DNA of 64,000 nucleotides from Sandaracinus amylolyticus (GTDB lineage Bacteria; Myxococcota_A; Polyangia; Polyangiales; Sandaracinaceae): assembly GCF_021631985.1 (NCBI RefSeq), contig NZ_CP070225.1, forward strand, positions 9,982,001 to 10,046,000, read 5' to 3'. The notes under the pieces were generated by a model that had not been told where the DNA came from, ran no database searches, and saw nothing but the letters and a program-made list of their open reading frames with translations. Shown here in pieces: positions 1-8,295 of this stretch. Each line of letters starts with the position of its first letter. The stretch's first letter is position 1. The position numbers were made by a program, and so were the translations under genes.

Positions 1-2
1 GC

Positions 3-524
3 CGCGACGATGCGCTCGTCGTGGTGCAGGAGCTGCCCTTCCTGCGCGTCGGCAGCGAGGTGCGCGACGACGACGGACGGCTCGCGCGCATCGTGCGCGT
101 CGCGGTCGACGTGTCGCGCGATCAGGTGCCGCGCCTCGTGCTCGAGCTCGCGTACGAGTCGGAGGACGAGGACCACGAGGGCGGCAGTGGCGTCGTCGAG
201 ATCGCGCTCGATCGTGATCGCGACGAGAGCCGCGAGGCGCGCCGGATGCGCGATGCGACGGTCGGGTACGAGCAGCAGCGCCCCGAGCCCACGGCCTCGC
301 GCGGTGTGATGCGCCCGGTGCGATCGGCGGAGGACACGCTCCTGTTCGCGACGGACGCGAGCGCGCCGCGCGACGAGCGTCCTTCGACGCCGGCGCACCT
401 CGCGCGGCGTGGCACCGAGCTCGAGCTCTCGCTGCGCGCGCTGTTCATGCGCATCGAGGCCGCGGTCGACGCGTTCACGCGCGGTCTCGCGCAGGCGTTC
501 GTCGCGCTGCGCACCGATCCGTGA
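3..524 (+). CDS. Hypothetical protein, 5'-truncated by window edge
   Basis: I do not recognise this protein. The frame is open to the left edge of the window, so the true start is probably outside it; the first internal candidate is a GTG at 21. The N-terminal part (LPFLRVGSEVRDDDGRLARIVRVAVD) alternates hydrophobic and charged residues like a small beta-barrel of PRC type, but this is only a resemblance. An acidic stretch follows, then a low-complexity Arg/Pro linker, then an amphipathic C-terminal helix around residues 135-165. There is no signal peptide or membrane span. Its stop overlaps the GTG start of the lipoate-ligase-like gene by 4 bases (GTGA), so the two are probably co-transcribed and translationally coupled. 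Confidence 0.6.
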   Translation, partial: RDDALVVVQELPFLRVGSEVRDDDGRLARIVRVAVDVSRDQVPRLVLELAYESEDEDHEGGSGVVEIALDRDRDESREARRMRDATVGYEQQRPEPTASRGVMRPVRSAEDTLLFATDASAPRDERPSTPAHLARRGTELELSLRALFMRIEAAVDAFTRGLAQAFVALRTDP

Positions 525-1459
525 GCGCCACGCTCGCGTGGATCGCCGATCACGGCGTCGATGCGCGCACTGCGCTGGCGCGAGGTGCAGGCACGACGCG
601 CGCGGATGGCGTCTCGCTCTACGGTGCGATCGCGAGCGACGACGCGCTCGTGCTCGGTCGATGGCAGCGCGGTGACGGGCTGCGTCGTGCGACCGGGGGG
701 CCGAGCGCGCGCATCGGTCCGGGCGTGCTCTATCTCGCGCTCGGTCTGCCGCAGCCTGCGGCGCTCATGGAGTGCCCGCCGGACCGCATCCTGAACCGCA
801 ACGTGCGCGGCTTCCTCGGCGGGCTCACCACGCTCGCGGGCGAGCCGGTGCTCTACTTCGGTCGCGATTGGCTCAGCCGCGGCAAGACGCCGATCGCGCT
901 GATCGGATGGCATCGTGATCTCGAAGGTCGCGTGCTGATCGAGGCGTTCGTGTCGATCGGCGCGCCCTTCGCGCCGCCCCGTGACTTCGCGGCGGTGAGC
1001 CCGCGAAGCAGCAAACAGAGCCGCGGGCACGCGCCGGGATCGATCGAGCCCGGTGATCCCGACGTGATGATCGAGGCGATCGCGCGTGGTCACGCGACGC
1101 GCTTCCCGGGCACGACGATCACACGCGCGAGCGCCCTCCCGACCGCGCTCGAGCCCCCGCCGCCGCGCGACGGCGTCGTGTCGTGGAGCGCGCCGGTCGA
1201 GGTGCCGGTCGGCATCGTCGAAGCGGGCGTCACGCTCGACGACGAAGGGCGCCTCGCGCGGGTCCGCCTCGCGGGCGACTTCTTCGCCGACGAGCGCGCG
1301 ATCACCGCGCTCGAGACCGACCTGATCGGGATCGCGCCCGAGGAGCACGCGATCGGACGGACGATCGATCACGTGCTCGGACCGGGGCGCGGCGTCATCG
1401 AGGGCGTGACCTCGCTGCGCACGCTGCAGGGCGCGCTGCTCGACGCGTCGCGACGCTGA
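521..1459 (+). CDS. Lipoate--protein ligase A-like protein
   Basis: A 312-residue member of the biotin/lipoate ligase (BPL_LplA_LipB) fold. Enzymes of this family attach lipoate or octanoate to the lipoyl domains of 2-oxoacid dehydrogenases and GcvH. The signature RRATGG at residues 55-60 matches the RRxxGGG substrate-binding loop, and LNRNV near residue 91 fits the following Asn-containing strand. After PSARIGPG the usual His of the GGGAVFH motif is not evident, so substrate use may differ from classical LplA. A long insert (about residues 155-225) separates the catalytic domain from a C-terminal segment with the LplA C-terminal look (EGRLARVRLAGDFF). It starts with GTG inside the stop of the preceding gene and ends convergent with cysS, whose stop lies directly adjacent. 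Confidence 0.75.
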   Translation: MSATLAWIADHGVDARTALARGAGTTRADGVSLYGAIASDDALVLGRWQRGDGLRRATGGPSARIGPGVLYLALGLPQPAALMECPPDRILNRNVRGFLGGLTTLAGEPVLYFGRDWLSRGKTPIALIGWHRDLEGRVLIEAFVSIGAPFAPPRDFAAVSPRSSKQSRGHAPGSIEPGDPDVMIEAIARGHATRFPGTTITRASALPTALEPPPPRDGVVSWSAPVEVPVGIVEAGVTLDDEGRLARVRLAGDFFADERAITALETDLIGIAPEEHAIGRTIDHVLGPGRGVIEGVTSLRTLQGALLDASRR

Positions 1460-2938
1460 TCACAGCCGCACGCGCCACTCGGTGCCGCGCGGCGTGTCGC
1501 GCACGTCGATTCCGCACGCGTCGAGCTCCGCGCGTACGGCGTCCGCCTCGTCCCATGCGCGCCGGGCGCGCGCGGCGTCGCGCGACTCGATGCGTGCGTC
1601 GATCGTGCGCGCATCGAGCCCGCGCGAAGGGAGCACCTTGCGGCGCACCTCGTCGTGGAAGGACTCGGCCGTCGACGTCAGCAGGCCGAGCGCGCGCTTC
1701 ACGACGTCGAGCGCGTCGAGCGCGACCCGCGCGATGGGCCCGCCTCGCTTCACCGCGCGCGGTAGCGTCGTGAGGCGCTGCAGCGCGCGCGCGAGCTCGA
1801 TCGTGCAGGCGAGCGCGCGCGGCGTGTGGAAGTCGTCGTCGAGCGCCTCGATCACACGCCCCTCGAAAGTGCGCGCGAGCTCGAGCGTCTCGCGCGCATC
1901 GGTCCCGAGCTCCGCTGCGGCGCGATCGGGATCGCCGTCGCCGCCGAGCGCGCTCGCGGTCTCGATCGCCGCGTAGAGCCGCGCGAGCTGCGAGAGCGCG
2001 TCGTCGATCGTGCGCTCGTCCCACGCGAGCGGCGATCGATAGTGCGCGCGCAGATAGGTGAAGCGCAGCGCCTCCGCGGGCACGCGCGCCAGCACCTCGC
2101 GGATCGTCGCGCCGTTGCCCTCGCTGCGCGCGATCTTCGCGCCGCTCGACGTGGTGAGCAGCCCGTTGTGCATCCAGTGCCCCGCGTAGGGCGCGCCATG
2201 CACGCACTCCGACTGCACGATCTCGTTCTCGTGATGAGGGAACACGAGATCGAGCCCGCCGCCGTGGATGTCGAGCGCGTCACCGAGCGTCTCGTGCGCC
2301 ATCGCCGAGCACTCGATGTGCCACCCCGGACGACCACGTCCGAACGGCGCGCTCCAGCTCGGCTCGCCGGGACGCGCCGCCTTCCACAGCGCGAAGTCGC
2401 GCCGATCGCGCTTGCCGCTCTCGACGTCGGCGCTCGTCTCGATCGCGTCGCCGCGACGGTTCGAGAGCGCGCCGTACGCGGGCGCCGACGCGACCGAGAA
2501 CCACACGTCGCCGCTCGGCGCGACGTAGGCGTGACCGCGTGTGATCAGCGCCTCGATCAACGCGACGATCGCGTCGATGCTCTCGGTGACGCGCGGCGCG
2601 GCGTCGGGCACCACGAGCCCGAGCGCGTGCATGTCCTCGTCGAACGCGTGCACGAAGCGCGACGCGCGCGCGAGGGGGTCTTCGCCGTGATGTTGCGCGC
2701 GGCGGATGATCTTGTCGTCGACGTCGGTGTGGTTGCGGACGTAGGTCACGTCCCAACCGCCGTGGCGCAGGTAGCGGACGAACGCGTCGAACACGACCAT
2801 CGCGCGCGCGTGCCCGACGTGCGCGTGGTCGTAGGTGGTCATGCCGCAGACGTAAAGCCCGACGTGCCCGGGGCGGCGCGGCGTGAAGGGGACGATCGAT
2901 CGACGGAGCGTGTCGTAGACGCGGAACGGACGTGCCAA
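1460..2938 (-). CDS. cysS: Cysteinyl-tRNA synthetase
   Basis: Class I aminoacyl-tRNA synthetase that charges tRNA-Cys. The Rossmann fold carries the zinc/substrate Cys in YVCGMT (C31), the HIGH box as HVGHAR (residues 40-45), the GWHIECSAM segment and HHENEIVQSE, all diagnostic of CysRS. The KMSKS loop is degenerate: SGAKIARSEGN where most CysRS have KMSKSLGN. A DALR-like anticodon-binding domain follows. I chose the TTG at 2938 because GAGGTG lies six bases upstream of it and the protein then begins LARPFRVYDTL, as CysRS normally do, giving 492 residues. An upstream ATG at 3091 would add 51 low-complexity residues and is less likely. Convergent with the lipoate-ligase-like gene. Confidence 0.95.
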   Translation of the reverse strand: MARPFRVYDTLRRSIVPFTPRRPGHVGLYVCGMTTYDHAHVGHARAMVVFDAFVRYLRHGGWDVTYVRNHTDVDDKIIRRAQHHGEDPLARASRFVHAFDEDMHALGLVVPDAAPRVTESIDAIVALIEALITRGHAYVAPSGDVWFSVASAPAYGALSNRRGDAIETSADVESGKRDRRDFALWKAARPGEPSWSAPFGRGRPGWHIECSAMAHETLGDALDIHGGGLDLVFPHHENEIVQSECVHGAPYAGHWMHNGLLTTSSGAKIARSEGNGATIREVLARVPAEALRFTYLRAHYRSPLAWDERTIDDALSQLARLYAAIETASALGGDGDPDRAAAELGTDARETLELARTFEGRVIEALDDDFHTPRALACTIELARALQRLTTLPRAVKRGGPIARVALDALDVVKRALGLLTSTAESFHDEVRRKVLPSRGLDARTIDARIESRDAARARRAWDEADAVRAELDACGIDVRDTPRGTEWRVRL

Positions 2939-3198
2939 GGCGCACCTCTTCTTCGGTGAAGGGGAGAAGGACCGAAGACGCGCCTCGAGCCGACGGATCT
3001 CGCTATCGAGAGCTCGGCCCGAGGCGCTCGGTACACGCGCACGCACCGCAGCACGAGCTGCAGCGGGCGAACCGAACGATGGGCCGATCACGATCGATCA
3101 CGATGACGTGCACGGTGACACGCGCGACATGACCTCGCACGTCATGGAGCGCGCCGCGCGACGGCCGCACGTTCTCTCTCGTCGAAGGAGGAGTGACG

Positions 3199-3561
3199 AT
3201 GACGAACGTCGAAGCCCTGGTGCGCGACTACCTCGAGACCTGGAACGAGACCGATCCCGCGCGTCGCCGCGCGCTCTTCGAGCGCGTCTACGCGGCCGAT
3301 GCGGTCTACGTCGATCCCCACGTCGCGGCCGAGGGCCGCGAGCAGATCGAGCAGTTCGTGAGCGCGGTGCAGGCGCGGTATCCCGGCGTGCGCTTCACGC
3401 TGCACGGCGCGGTCGACGCGCACCACGATCAGGCGCGCTTCACCTGGCACGCCGCGCCCGCCGGGGCGCGCGAGCCGGTCGCGATCGGGTTCGACGTCGT
3501 GGTCACCGAGCAGGGCCGCATGAAGAAGGTCTACGGCTTCCTCGACAAGCAGCCCGGCTGA
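3199..3561 (+). CDS. SnoaL-like / NTF2-fold protein
   Basis: A 120-residue single-domain protein of the NTF2/SnoaL superfamily: an N-terminal helix (VEALVRDYLETWNETD), then DAVYVDPHV, GREQIEQFVSAVQARYPGVRF and alternating beta strands ending in VKVYGFLD-like sequence. Such alpha+beta cones include polyketide cyclases, ketosteroid isomerase-like enzymes and many ligand binders. Nothing here fixes a substrate. The ATG at 3199 is preceded by GAAGGAGG at seven bases, an almost ideal ribosome-binding site, whereas an in-frame GTG two codons earlier sits too close to it. It is divergent from cysS, with about 260 bases between the two starts, and is followed by a tandem repeat array. Confidence 0.8.
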   Translation: MTNVEALVRDYLETWNETDPARRRALFERVYAADAVYVDPHVAAEGREQIEQFVSAVQARYPGVRFTLHGAVDAHHDQARFTWHAAPAGAREPVAIGFDVVVTEQGRMKKVYGFLDKQPG

Positions 3562-3624
3562 TCTGCGTCCCCAATCTCGGACTGCGACGGATTCCTCCAT
3601 CGTTCCGCACACTCGAGGCGGTCG

Positions 3625-3903
3625 GAGAGAGGGTGGTCGCAGTCCGAGAGAGGGTGGTCGCAGTCCGAGAGAGGGTGGTCGCGATCGGAGTCGAGGGTGG
3701 TCGCGATCGGAGTCGAGGGTGGTCGCGATCGCAGAGAGGGTGGTCGCGATCGGAGATGCGGGTCGGGGCGATCGCAGATGCGGGTCGGGCCGATCGGAGA
3801 TGCGGGTGGTCGCGATCGCAGAGAAGGTGGTCGCGCTCGGAGACGAGGGTCGCGCCGCGCACGAAGAGGGTCGGGGCGCGCCCGAAGAAGGTCGGGGCTC
3901 GCC
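3625..3903. repeat. Tandem array of about 13 degenerate 21-22 bp units
   Basis: This fills the only non-coding stretch over 300 bases in the window (3562-3909). Thirteen units of 21 or 22 bp follow each other without spacers. The shared core is GGGTGGTCGCGATCG preceded by GAGAGA, GAGTCGA or GAGATGC. The first two units are identical, units four and five are identical, and copies decay toward the right end, where GGGTCGGGGC replaces GGGTGGTCGC. The array lies between convergent genes, so it is unlikely to be a promoter. Unit length near two helical turns would place bound proteins on one DNA face. Arg-rich frames run through it in all phases, but I regard it as non-coding. Confidence 0.9.
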
Positions 3904-3909
3904 TCGGCT

Positions 3910-4443
3910 TCACTTCGGCGCGACGCGCTCCGCGTCGCAGCTCATCGCCATCGACTCGGCGGTGTTCGCGACGTTCGCGAGGCACGCCTCCTCGTTGCCC
4001 TCGGGGATCCACGCCTCGAAGCGCATCAGGTAGTCGGTGCCGGCGCTGCGCTCGAGTTGCTGCGCGTCCATGCGCACGATGTTCGCGCCGAGCTCGCCGA
4101 ACGCCTCGCACAGGCGCGCCATGAGGCCGGGACGATCGTTGCCGCGCACGCGCACGACGTGGGTCGCTTTGCCCGTCGCGGTCGGCGCGCGGCCGAGCTC
4201 GAACGGCTTCACCTGGATCTCGCCCGACTTCAGCGCGGGCAGCGCGGCGAGCGCCTTGCGGATCGCGTCGGCCGTCTGGTGATCGGGCATCGCGCAGACG
4301 CACACGAGCTCGGCCTGCTCGCCGAGAAGACCGAACGACGCGTCGCCGAGATCACCGCCGAGCTCGAAGAGACGGCCGGCGACGGCAGCGAGGAGGCCGC
4401 GGTCGTCGCGGCACGCGATGGAGATACGGACGTGATGGGTCAT
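3910..4443 (-). CDS. Double ACT-domain protein, GcvR-like
   Basis: A 177-residue protein made of two ACT domains. The first starts at VRISIACRDDRGLLAAVAGRLFELGGDLGDASF, the second at THVVRVRGNDRPGLMARLCEAFGELGANIVRMDAQ. Both show the ACT pattern of beta-strand, DRPGL turn, helix and Gly-rich strand. ACT domains bind amino acids or serve as allosteric dimerisation modules. The two-domain layout without an enzyme resembles GcvR, the glycine cleavage repressor partner, and the wider GcvR-like family. No DNA-binding domain is present, so any regulatory role would need a partner. It lies 48 bases downstream of the MFS gene on the same strand, which allows co-transcription. Confidence 0.8.
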   Translation of the reverse strand: MTHHVRISIACRDDRGLLAAVAGRLFELGGDLGDASFGLLGEQAELVCVCAMPDHQTADAIRKALAALPALKSGEIQVKPFELGRAPTATGKATHVVRVRGNDRPGLMARLCEAFGELGANIVRMDAQQLERSAGTDYLMRFEAWIPEGNEEACLANVANTAESMAMSCDAERVAPK

Positions 4444-4491
4444 CGATGGTTCCCCCGAGACCGCACGATACCGCGTTCGTGCGCCCGAACG

Positions 4492-5784
4492 TCAGGGAGC
4501 GCTCACGCCGCGGCGCAGGCCGAAGATGAGCGACCTCACCGAGGACGCCTCGGGCTCGTGCACCCGCGCCGCGAGCAGCGCGCACGACGCGCGCGCCAGC
4601 GCCGACACCGCGAAGAGCGGGCGCAGGTCCCCGCCCGCGTTCGCCGCGAGCCAGTCGGCGCCCACGCCCGCCATCAACGACGACACGCCGAACCCGAGGC
4701 CCGACGCCATCGCGAAGAGCGCGAGGTAGTACGAGCGCCGCTTCGCCGGCGCGATGCCGAGCGGAAGGTCGAACGACGCCACGCCGTGACCGCCCCACCA
4801 GAGCCCGGAGAGCATGGCGTCGATCGCGAGCGGCCACACGCGATCGGGCGAGGTGAACACCCAGATCGCCGGCATCATCGAGATGCCGAACGAGCACACC
4901 GCGAGCACCGGTCGCGCGCCCCAGCGGTCCACCGCGCGTCCCCAGAGCGGCGCGGTGAACACCCGCGTCAATGCGATCGCGATCGCGTGCGCCGCGAGCA
5001 GGAAGAACCCGCCCTGCAGTGTGCGCAGCACGTGCAGCGAGAAGAACGCCGCGGCGGGCGCGACCGCCGCGCCCCAGAGCAGCTGGTAGACGAAGAGCCC
5101 GTGGGCCCGGGGATCGCGCAGCGCCTCGACGTAGGCGCGCGGATCGGGACGCGTCCTCGGCACGCGACCGAGCGGATCGACCTGCTGCGCGAGCAGGCCC
5201 GCCGAGACGAGGCCGGTCGCGCAGAGCAGCGCCGCGATGCCTGGCAGCGTGATCTCGCGAGGCACCTCGCTTTCGAGCAAGAGCGCGCACGCCAGCGACG
5301 CGAGCGCGGCGCCGCCGGTGACGAACACCGTGCGCGCGCCGAAGAAGCGCCCGCGCAGCGTGGGTGGCACCACGTCGCCCATCCACGCGCCCCACGCGTT
5401 CTGGCCGATCACCTGCAGCGTCGCCGAGAACGCGGCGACCGCGATCAGCAGGAGCGCGGCCCCGCCGCGATCGAGCCCGAGCAGCGGGAGCGCGGCCATC
5501 GGCGCCCACGCGAGGCGCGCGCCGGTCATCGCGACGATCGCGAGCCGCTTGCGACCGACCCATTCGGTCAGGAAGCCCGCTGGTCCGTGGAGGACCTGCG
5601 CGCCCGTCGACAGGCTCTGCAGGATCGCGATGGTGATGGGGTCGGCGCCGAGATGGAGCGCCCAGGCGGTCAGCACCGCGCCGGTCGCGAACGCATTCCA
5701 GGTCTCGGAGACGCCGCCCTCGAGCATCGATGCGCGCAGGGAGCGGCGCAGCGGGGAGGAGGACGAAGGGGCTTGTGGCGACAC
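4492..5784 (-). CDS. MFS transporter
   Basis: A polytopic inner-membrane carrier of the major facilitator superfamily with about twelve hydrophobic spans. The N-terminal RRSLRASMLEGGVSETWNAF leads into TM1. GFLTEWVGRKRLAI carries the conserved loop 2-3 motif (G-x-x-x-D/E-x-x-G-R-K/R), and the pseudo-symmetrical copy GRAVDRWGARPVLAV lies between TM8 and TM9. Substrate is not deducible. The start is uncertain: I use the GTG at 5784 (430 residues, the usual MFS size). An in-frame GTG at 5874 would add 30 Arg-rich residues that look untranslated. No candidate has a strong ribosome-binding site. Divergent from the acyl-CoA ligase gene. Confidence 0.85.
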   Translation of the reverse strand: MSPQAPSSSSPLRRSLRASMLEGGVSETWNAFATGAVLTAWALHLGADPITIAILQSLSTGAQVLHGPAGFLTEWVGRKRLAIVAMTGARLAWAPMAALPLLGLDRGGAALLLIAVAAFSATLQVIGQNAWGAWMGDVVPPTLRGRFFGARTVFVTGGAALASLACALLLESEVPREITLPGIAALLCATGLVSAGLLAQQVDPLGRVPRTRPDPRAYVEALRDPRAHGLFVYQLLWGAAVAPAAAFFSLHVLRTLQGGFFLLAAHAIAIALTRVFTAPLWGRAVDRWGARPVLAVCSFGISMMPAIWVFTSPDRVWPLAIDAMLSGLWWGGHGVASFDLPLGIAPAKRRSYYLALFAMASGLGFGVSSLMAGVGADWLAANAGGDLRPLFAVSALARASCALLAARVHEPEASSVRSLIFGLRRGVSAP

Positions 5785-5945
5785 GGCACGAGGGATCGAT
5801 CGAACGGCGATCGATCTCTCGCGAGGATGGATCACCCGATCCGGAGAATCCAGAGCACGATCGCGAGGGCACACGATCGATGCGGCGCTGTGGGCGCTTC
5901 TCGCTTCGAGTAAGATGCGGCCCGTCCAACGCGGAGGAAGACAGC

Positions 5946-7727
5946 GTGGTCGACACGATCCCGAGGCGGCTCCTCGAACAAGCGAAGCGGCGGCCCGACC
6001 GGCCAGCCTATCTGGTGAAGGAGAACGGCATCTGGAAGTCGACCAGCTGGGCCGGATACGCGCGCGAGGTCACGCAGGCCGCGCGCGCGTTGATCGCGCT
6101 GGGGTTCCAGCCCGGACAGCGCGTCTGTCTGCTCGGCTTCAACCGGCCGGAGTGGGTGATCCTCGATCTCGCGGCGATGACCGCGGGCGGCGCGGCGGCG
6201 GGCATCTACACGACCAGCTCGGCCGACGAGGTCGCGTACATCCTGAACCACTCCGAGGCGCCGCTCGTCCTCGTCGAGAACGCCGATCAGGCGAAGAAGG
6301 TCTTCAGCAAGCGCGCCGAGCTGCCCGCGCTCAAGCACGTCGTCGTGATGCGCGGGCCCAAGGTCGAGGGCGCGATGAGCTGGGACGACTTCATGTCCCG
6401 CGGTGACGCCGTCTCGGAGAAGGACGTGCTCGATCGCGTCGACGCGCTCCAGCCGAACGAGAGCGCGACGCTGATCTACACGTCGGGCACGACCGGCCCG
6501 CCGAAGGCGGTGATGCTCAGCCACGAGAACCTCGCGTGGACCGCGAGCGTGCTGCGCGACCTGACGAAGATCGACGCGTCGGGGCGCTCGCTGAGCTACC
6601 TGCCGCTCTCGCACATCGCCGAGCAGATGGCGACGATCCACGGCCCGATCACCGGCGGCGCGTCGGTGTACTTCGCGGAGTCGATCGATCCGAAGGTGCT
6701 CGTCGAGAACCTCAAGGAGGTGCGGCCCACGCTCTTCTTCGGCGTGCCGCGCATCTGGGAGAAGTTCCACGCGACGCTCGACGGGCGCATGCGCGACGCG
6801 AAGGGCGCGAAGGCGAAGCTCGTGCAGTGGGCGCGCGGTGTGGGCGCGCGTGCGAGCGCGCTGCGCGCGAAGGGCGACGAGCCGAAGGGCGCGCTCGCGC
6901 TGCAGTACGCGCTCGCCGAGCGGCTCGTGTTCTCGAAGATCAAGCAGGCGATCGGGCTCGATCAGGCGACGGTGCTCGTCAGCGGTGCGGCGCCGATCGC
7001 GAAGGAAGTGATCGAGTTCTTCGCGAGCATCGGGATCCTCATCCAGGAGATCTACGGGCAGAGCGAGGACTGCGGACCGACGAGCTTCAACCTCGCGGGG
7101 CGCACGAAGTTCGGCTCGGTGGGTGTCCCGCTGCCCGGCGTCGAGGTGAAGATCGGCGACGACGGCGAGATCCTCGTGCGCGGCAAGAACGTCTTCCTCG
7201 GGTACTTCAAGGACGAGGCGGCGACGCGCGAGACGATCGACGACAAGGGCTACCTGCACTCCGGCGATCTCGGGCGGTTCGACGAGGAGGGTTTCCTCCA
7301 CATCACCGGGCGCAAGAAGGAGATCATCATCACCGCGGGCGGCAAGAACATCACGCCGAAGAACATCGAGAGCGCGGTGAAGAACCATCCGCTCGTCGGT
7401 GAGGCGGTGGTGATCGGGGATCGCCGCAAGTACCTCACGATGCTCGTCACGCTCGAGCCCGACGCGGCGCAGAAGGTCGCGACGGAGAAGGGCATCCGCG
7501 GCGCGCTGCACGAGTCCGACGCGATCCGCGCCGAGATCCAGCGGCAGCTCGACGAGGTGAACGACAAGCTCGCGCGCGTGGAGCAGGTCAAGAAGTTCAC
7601 GATCCTGCCGCGCCCGTTCGGCATCGACACCGGCGAGCTCACGCCGACGCTGAAGATCAAGCGCAGCGTCGTGGCGCGGAACTTCGCGTCGGAGATCGAC
7701 GCGATGTACGCGGGCGACAAGGACTGA
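5946..7727 (+). CDS. Long-chain fatty acid--CoA ligase (AMP-dependent synthetase)
   Basis: A 593-residue ANL-superfamily enzyme that activates fatty acids to acyl-CoA via acyl-AMP. The P-loop TLIYTSGTTGPPKAVMLSHEN lies near residue 180. The A5-like segment EIYGQSEDCGPTS, the A7 motif YLHSGDLGRFDEEGFLHITGRKKEIIITAGGKNI and a C-terminal Lys region (LTPTLKIKRSVV) are all present. The sequence SYLPLSHIAEQM and the GPITGGASVYFAESI segment are typical of the FAA1/long-chain (ACSL and bubblegum) branch. The GTG at 5946 is preceded by GGAGG at eight bases, which decides the start. It is divergent from the MFS gene and followed 67 bases later by a small lipoprotein gene. Confidence 0.93.
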   Translation: MVDTIPRRLLEQAKRRPDRPAYLVKENGIWKSTSWAGYAREVTQAARALIALGFQPGQRVCLLGFNRPEWVILDLAAMTAGGAAAGIYTTSSADEVAYILNHSEAPLVLVENADQAKKVFSKRAELPALKHVVVMRGPKVEGAMSWDDFMSRGDAVSEKDVLDRVDALQPNESATLIYTSGTTGPPKAVMLSHENLAWTASVLRDLTKIDASGRSLSYLPLSHIAEQMATIHGPITGGASVYFAESIDPKVLVENLKEVRPTLFFGVPRIWEKFHATLDGRMRDAKGAKAKLVQWARGVGARASALRAKGDEPKGALALQYALAERLVFSKIKQAIGLDQATVLVSGAAPIAKEVIEFFASIGILIQEIYGQSEDCGPTSFNLAGRTKFGSVGVPLPGVEVKIGDDGEILVRGKNVFLGYFKDEAATRETIDDKGYLHSGDLGRFDEEGFLHITGRKKEIIITAGGKNITPKNIESAVKNHPLVGEAVVIGDRRKYLTMLVTLEPDAAQKVATEKGIRGALHESDAIRAEIQRQLDEVNDKLARVEQVKKFTILPRPFGIDTGELTPTLKIKRSVVARNFASEIDAMYAGDKD

Positions 7728-7794
7728 TGCACGAAGCACCGTGGCGGCGCTCCGTCGCCGCGGTGCGCGCTCGCGTCGTGGAGGACGTGGAGAC

Positions 7795-8295
7795 GTGAGG
7801 TCGATCGCGATCGTGCTCGTGGCGGTGCTGGCCCAGGGGTGCTGCTGCTTCGGTGGCGAGTGGCTCGCCCCGCCGGCCTCGGGCGGGCCCAGCGCGGAGG
7901 AGCACGATCGACCGCTGGTCGAGCTCGCGCGCCGCTACGTCGAGGAGCACGCGCAGGAGATCGTCGGGCCCGTCGACGCGGGTGCTGCGAGCGCGTCGCA
8001 GGAGTGCCTCGCGGCGATCGCGATGATCACGGCGGCGGTCGTGGTGCCGGTGATCACGCGCGGGCACGCGGGGAGCGAGCTCGCTGCCGAGGTGCGCTTC
8101 GATCTCGCGCAGTGCGCGCGATCGATCGTGGTGCAGCTCGTCCACCGCGCGGGCGTGTGGGTCGCGCTCGCGGCGACGGTGATCGCGAGTGGATCGGTGC
8201 CGCGGACGGTCGGCGAGCCGAGCCCGTGGGTGTTCGTGCCCGGACCGCCGCCGTCGACCGACGTCGACGTCGGCATCGACGAGCTATTCGATTGA
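7795..8295 (+). CDS. Putative lipoprotein, unknown function
   Basis: A 166-residue protein that I do not recognise. It begins with a short hydrophobic segment (IAIVLVAVLAQGCCC) that looks like a lipoprotein signal with cleavage before the first of three consecutive Cys, although the Gln at -2 makes the lipobox imperfect. The mature part has two helical hydrophobic stretches (CLAAIAMITAAVVVPVI and VWVALAATVIASG) and a Pro-rich tail. I placed the start at the GTG at 7795 just before the signal; an in-frame GTG at 7741 would add an Arg-rich leader. It is convergent with the phytochelatin-synthase-like gene, and the two coding regions overlap by 12 bases at their 3' ends. Confidence 0.55.
   Translation: MRSIAIVLVAVLAQGCCCFGGEWLAPPASGGPSAEEHDRPLVELARRYVEEHAQEIVGPVDAGAASASQECLAAIAMITAAVVVPVITRGHAGSELAAEVRFDLAQCARSIVVQLVHRAGVWVALAATVIASGSVPRTVGEPSPWVFVPGPPPSTDVDVGIDELFD

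Noticed and set aside
3625-3903. CRISPR array
   Set aside because: Units of 21-22 bp follow each other directly with no unique spacers, and there are no cas genes nearby.
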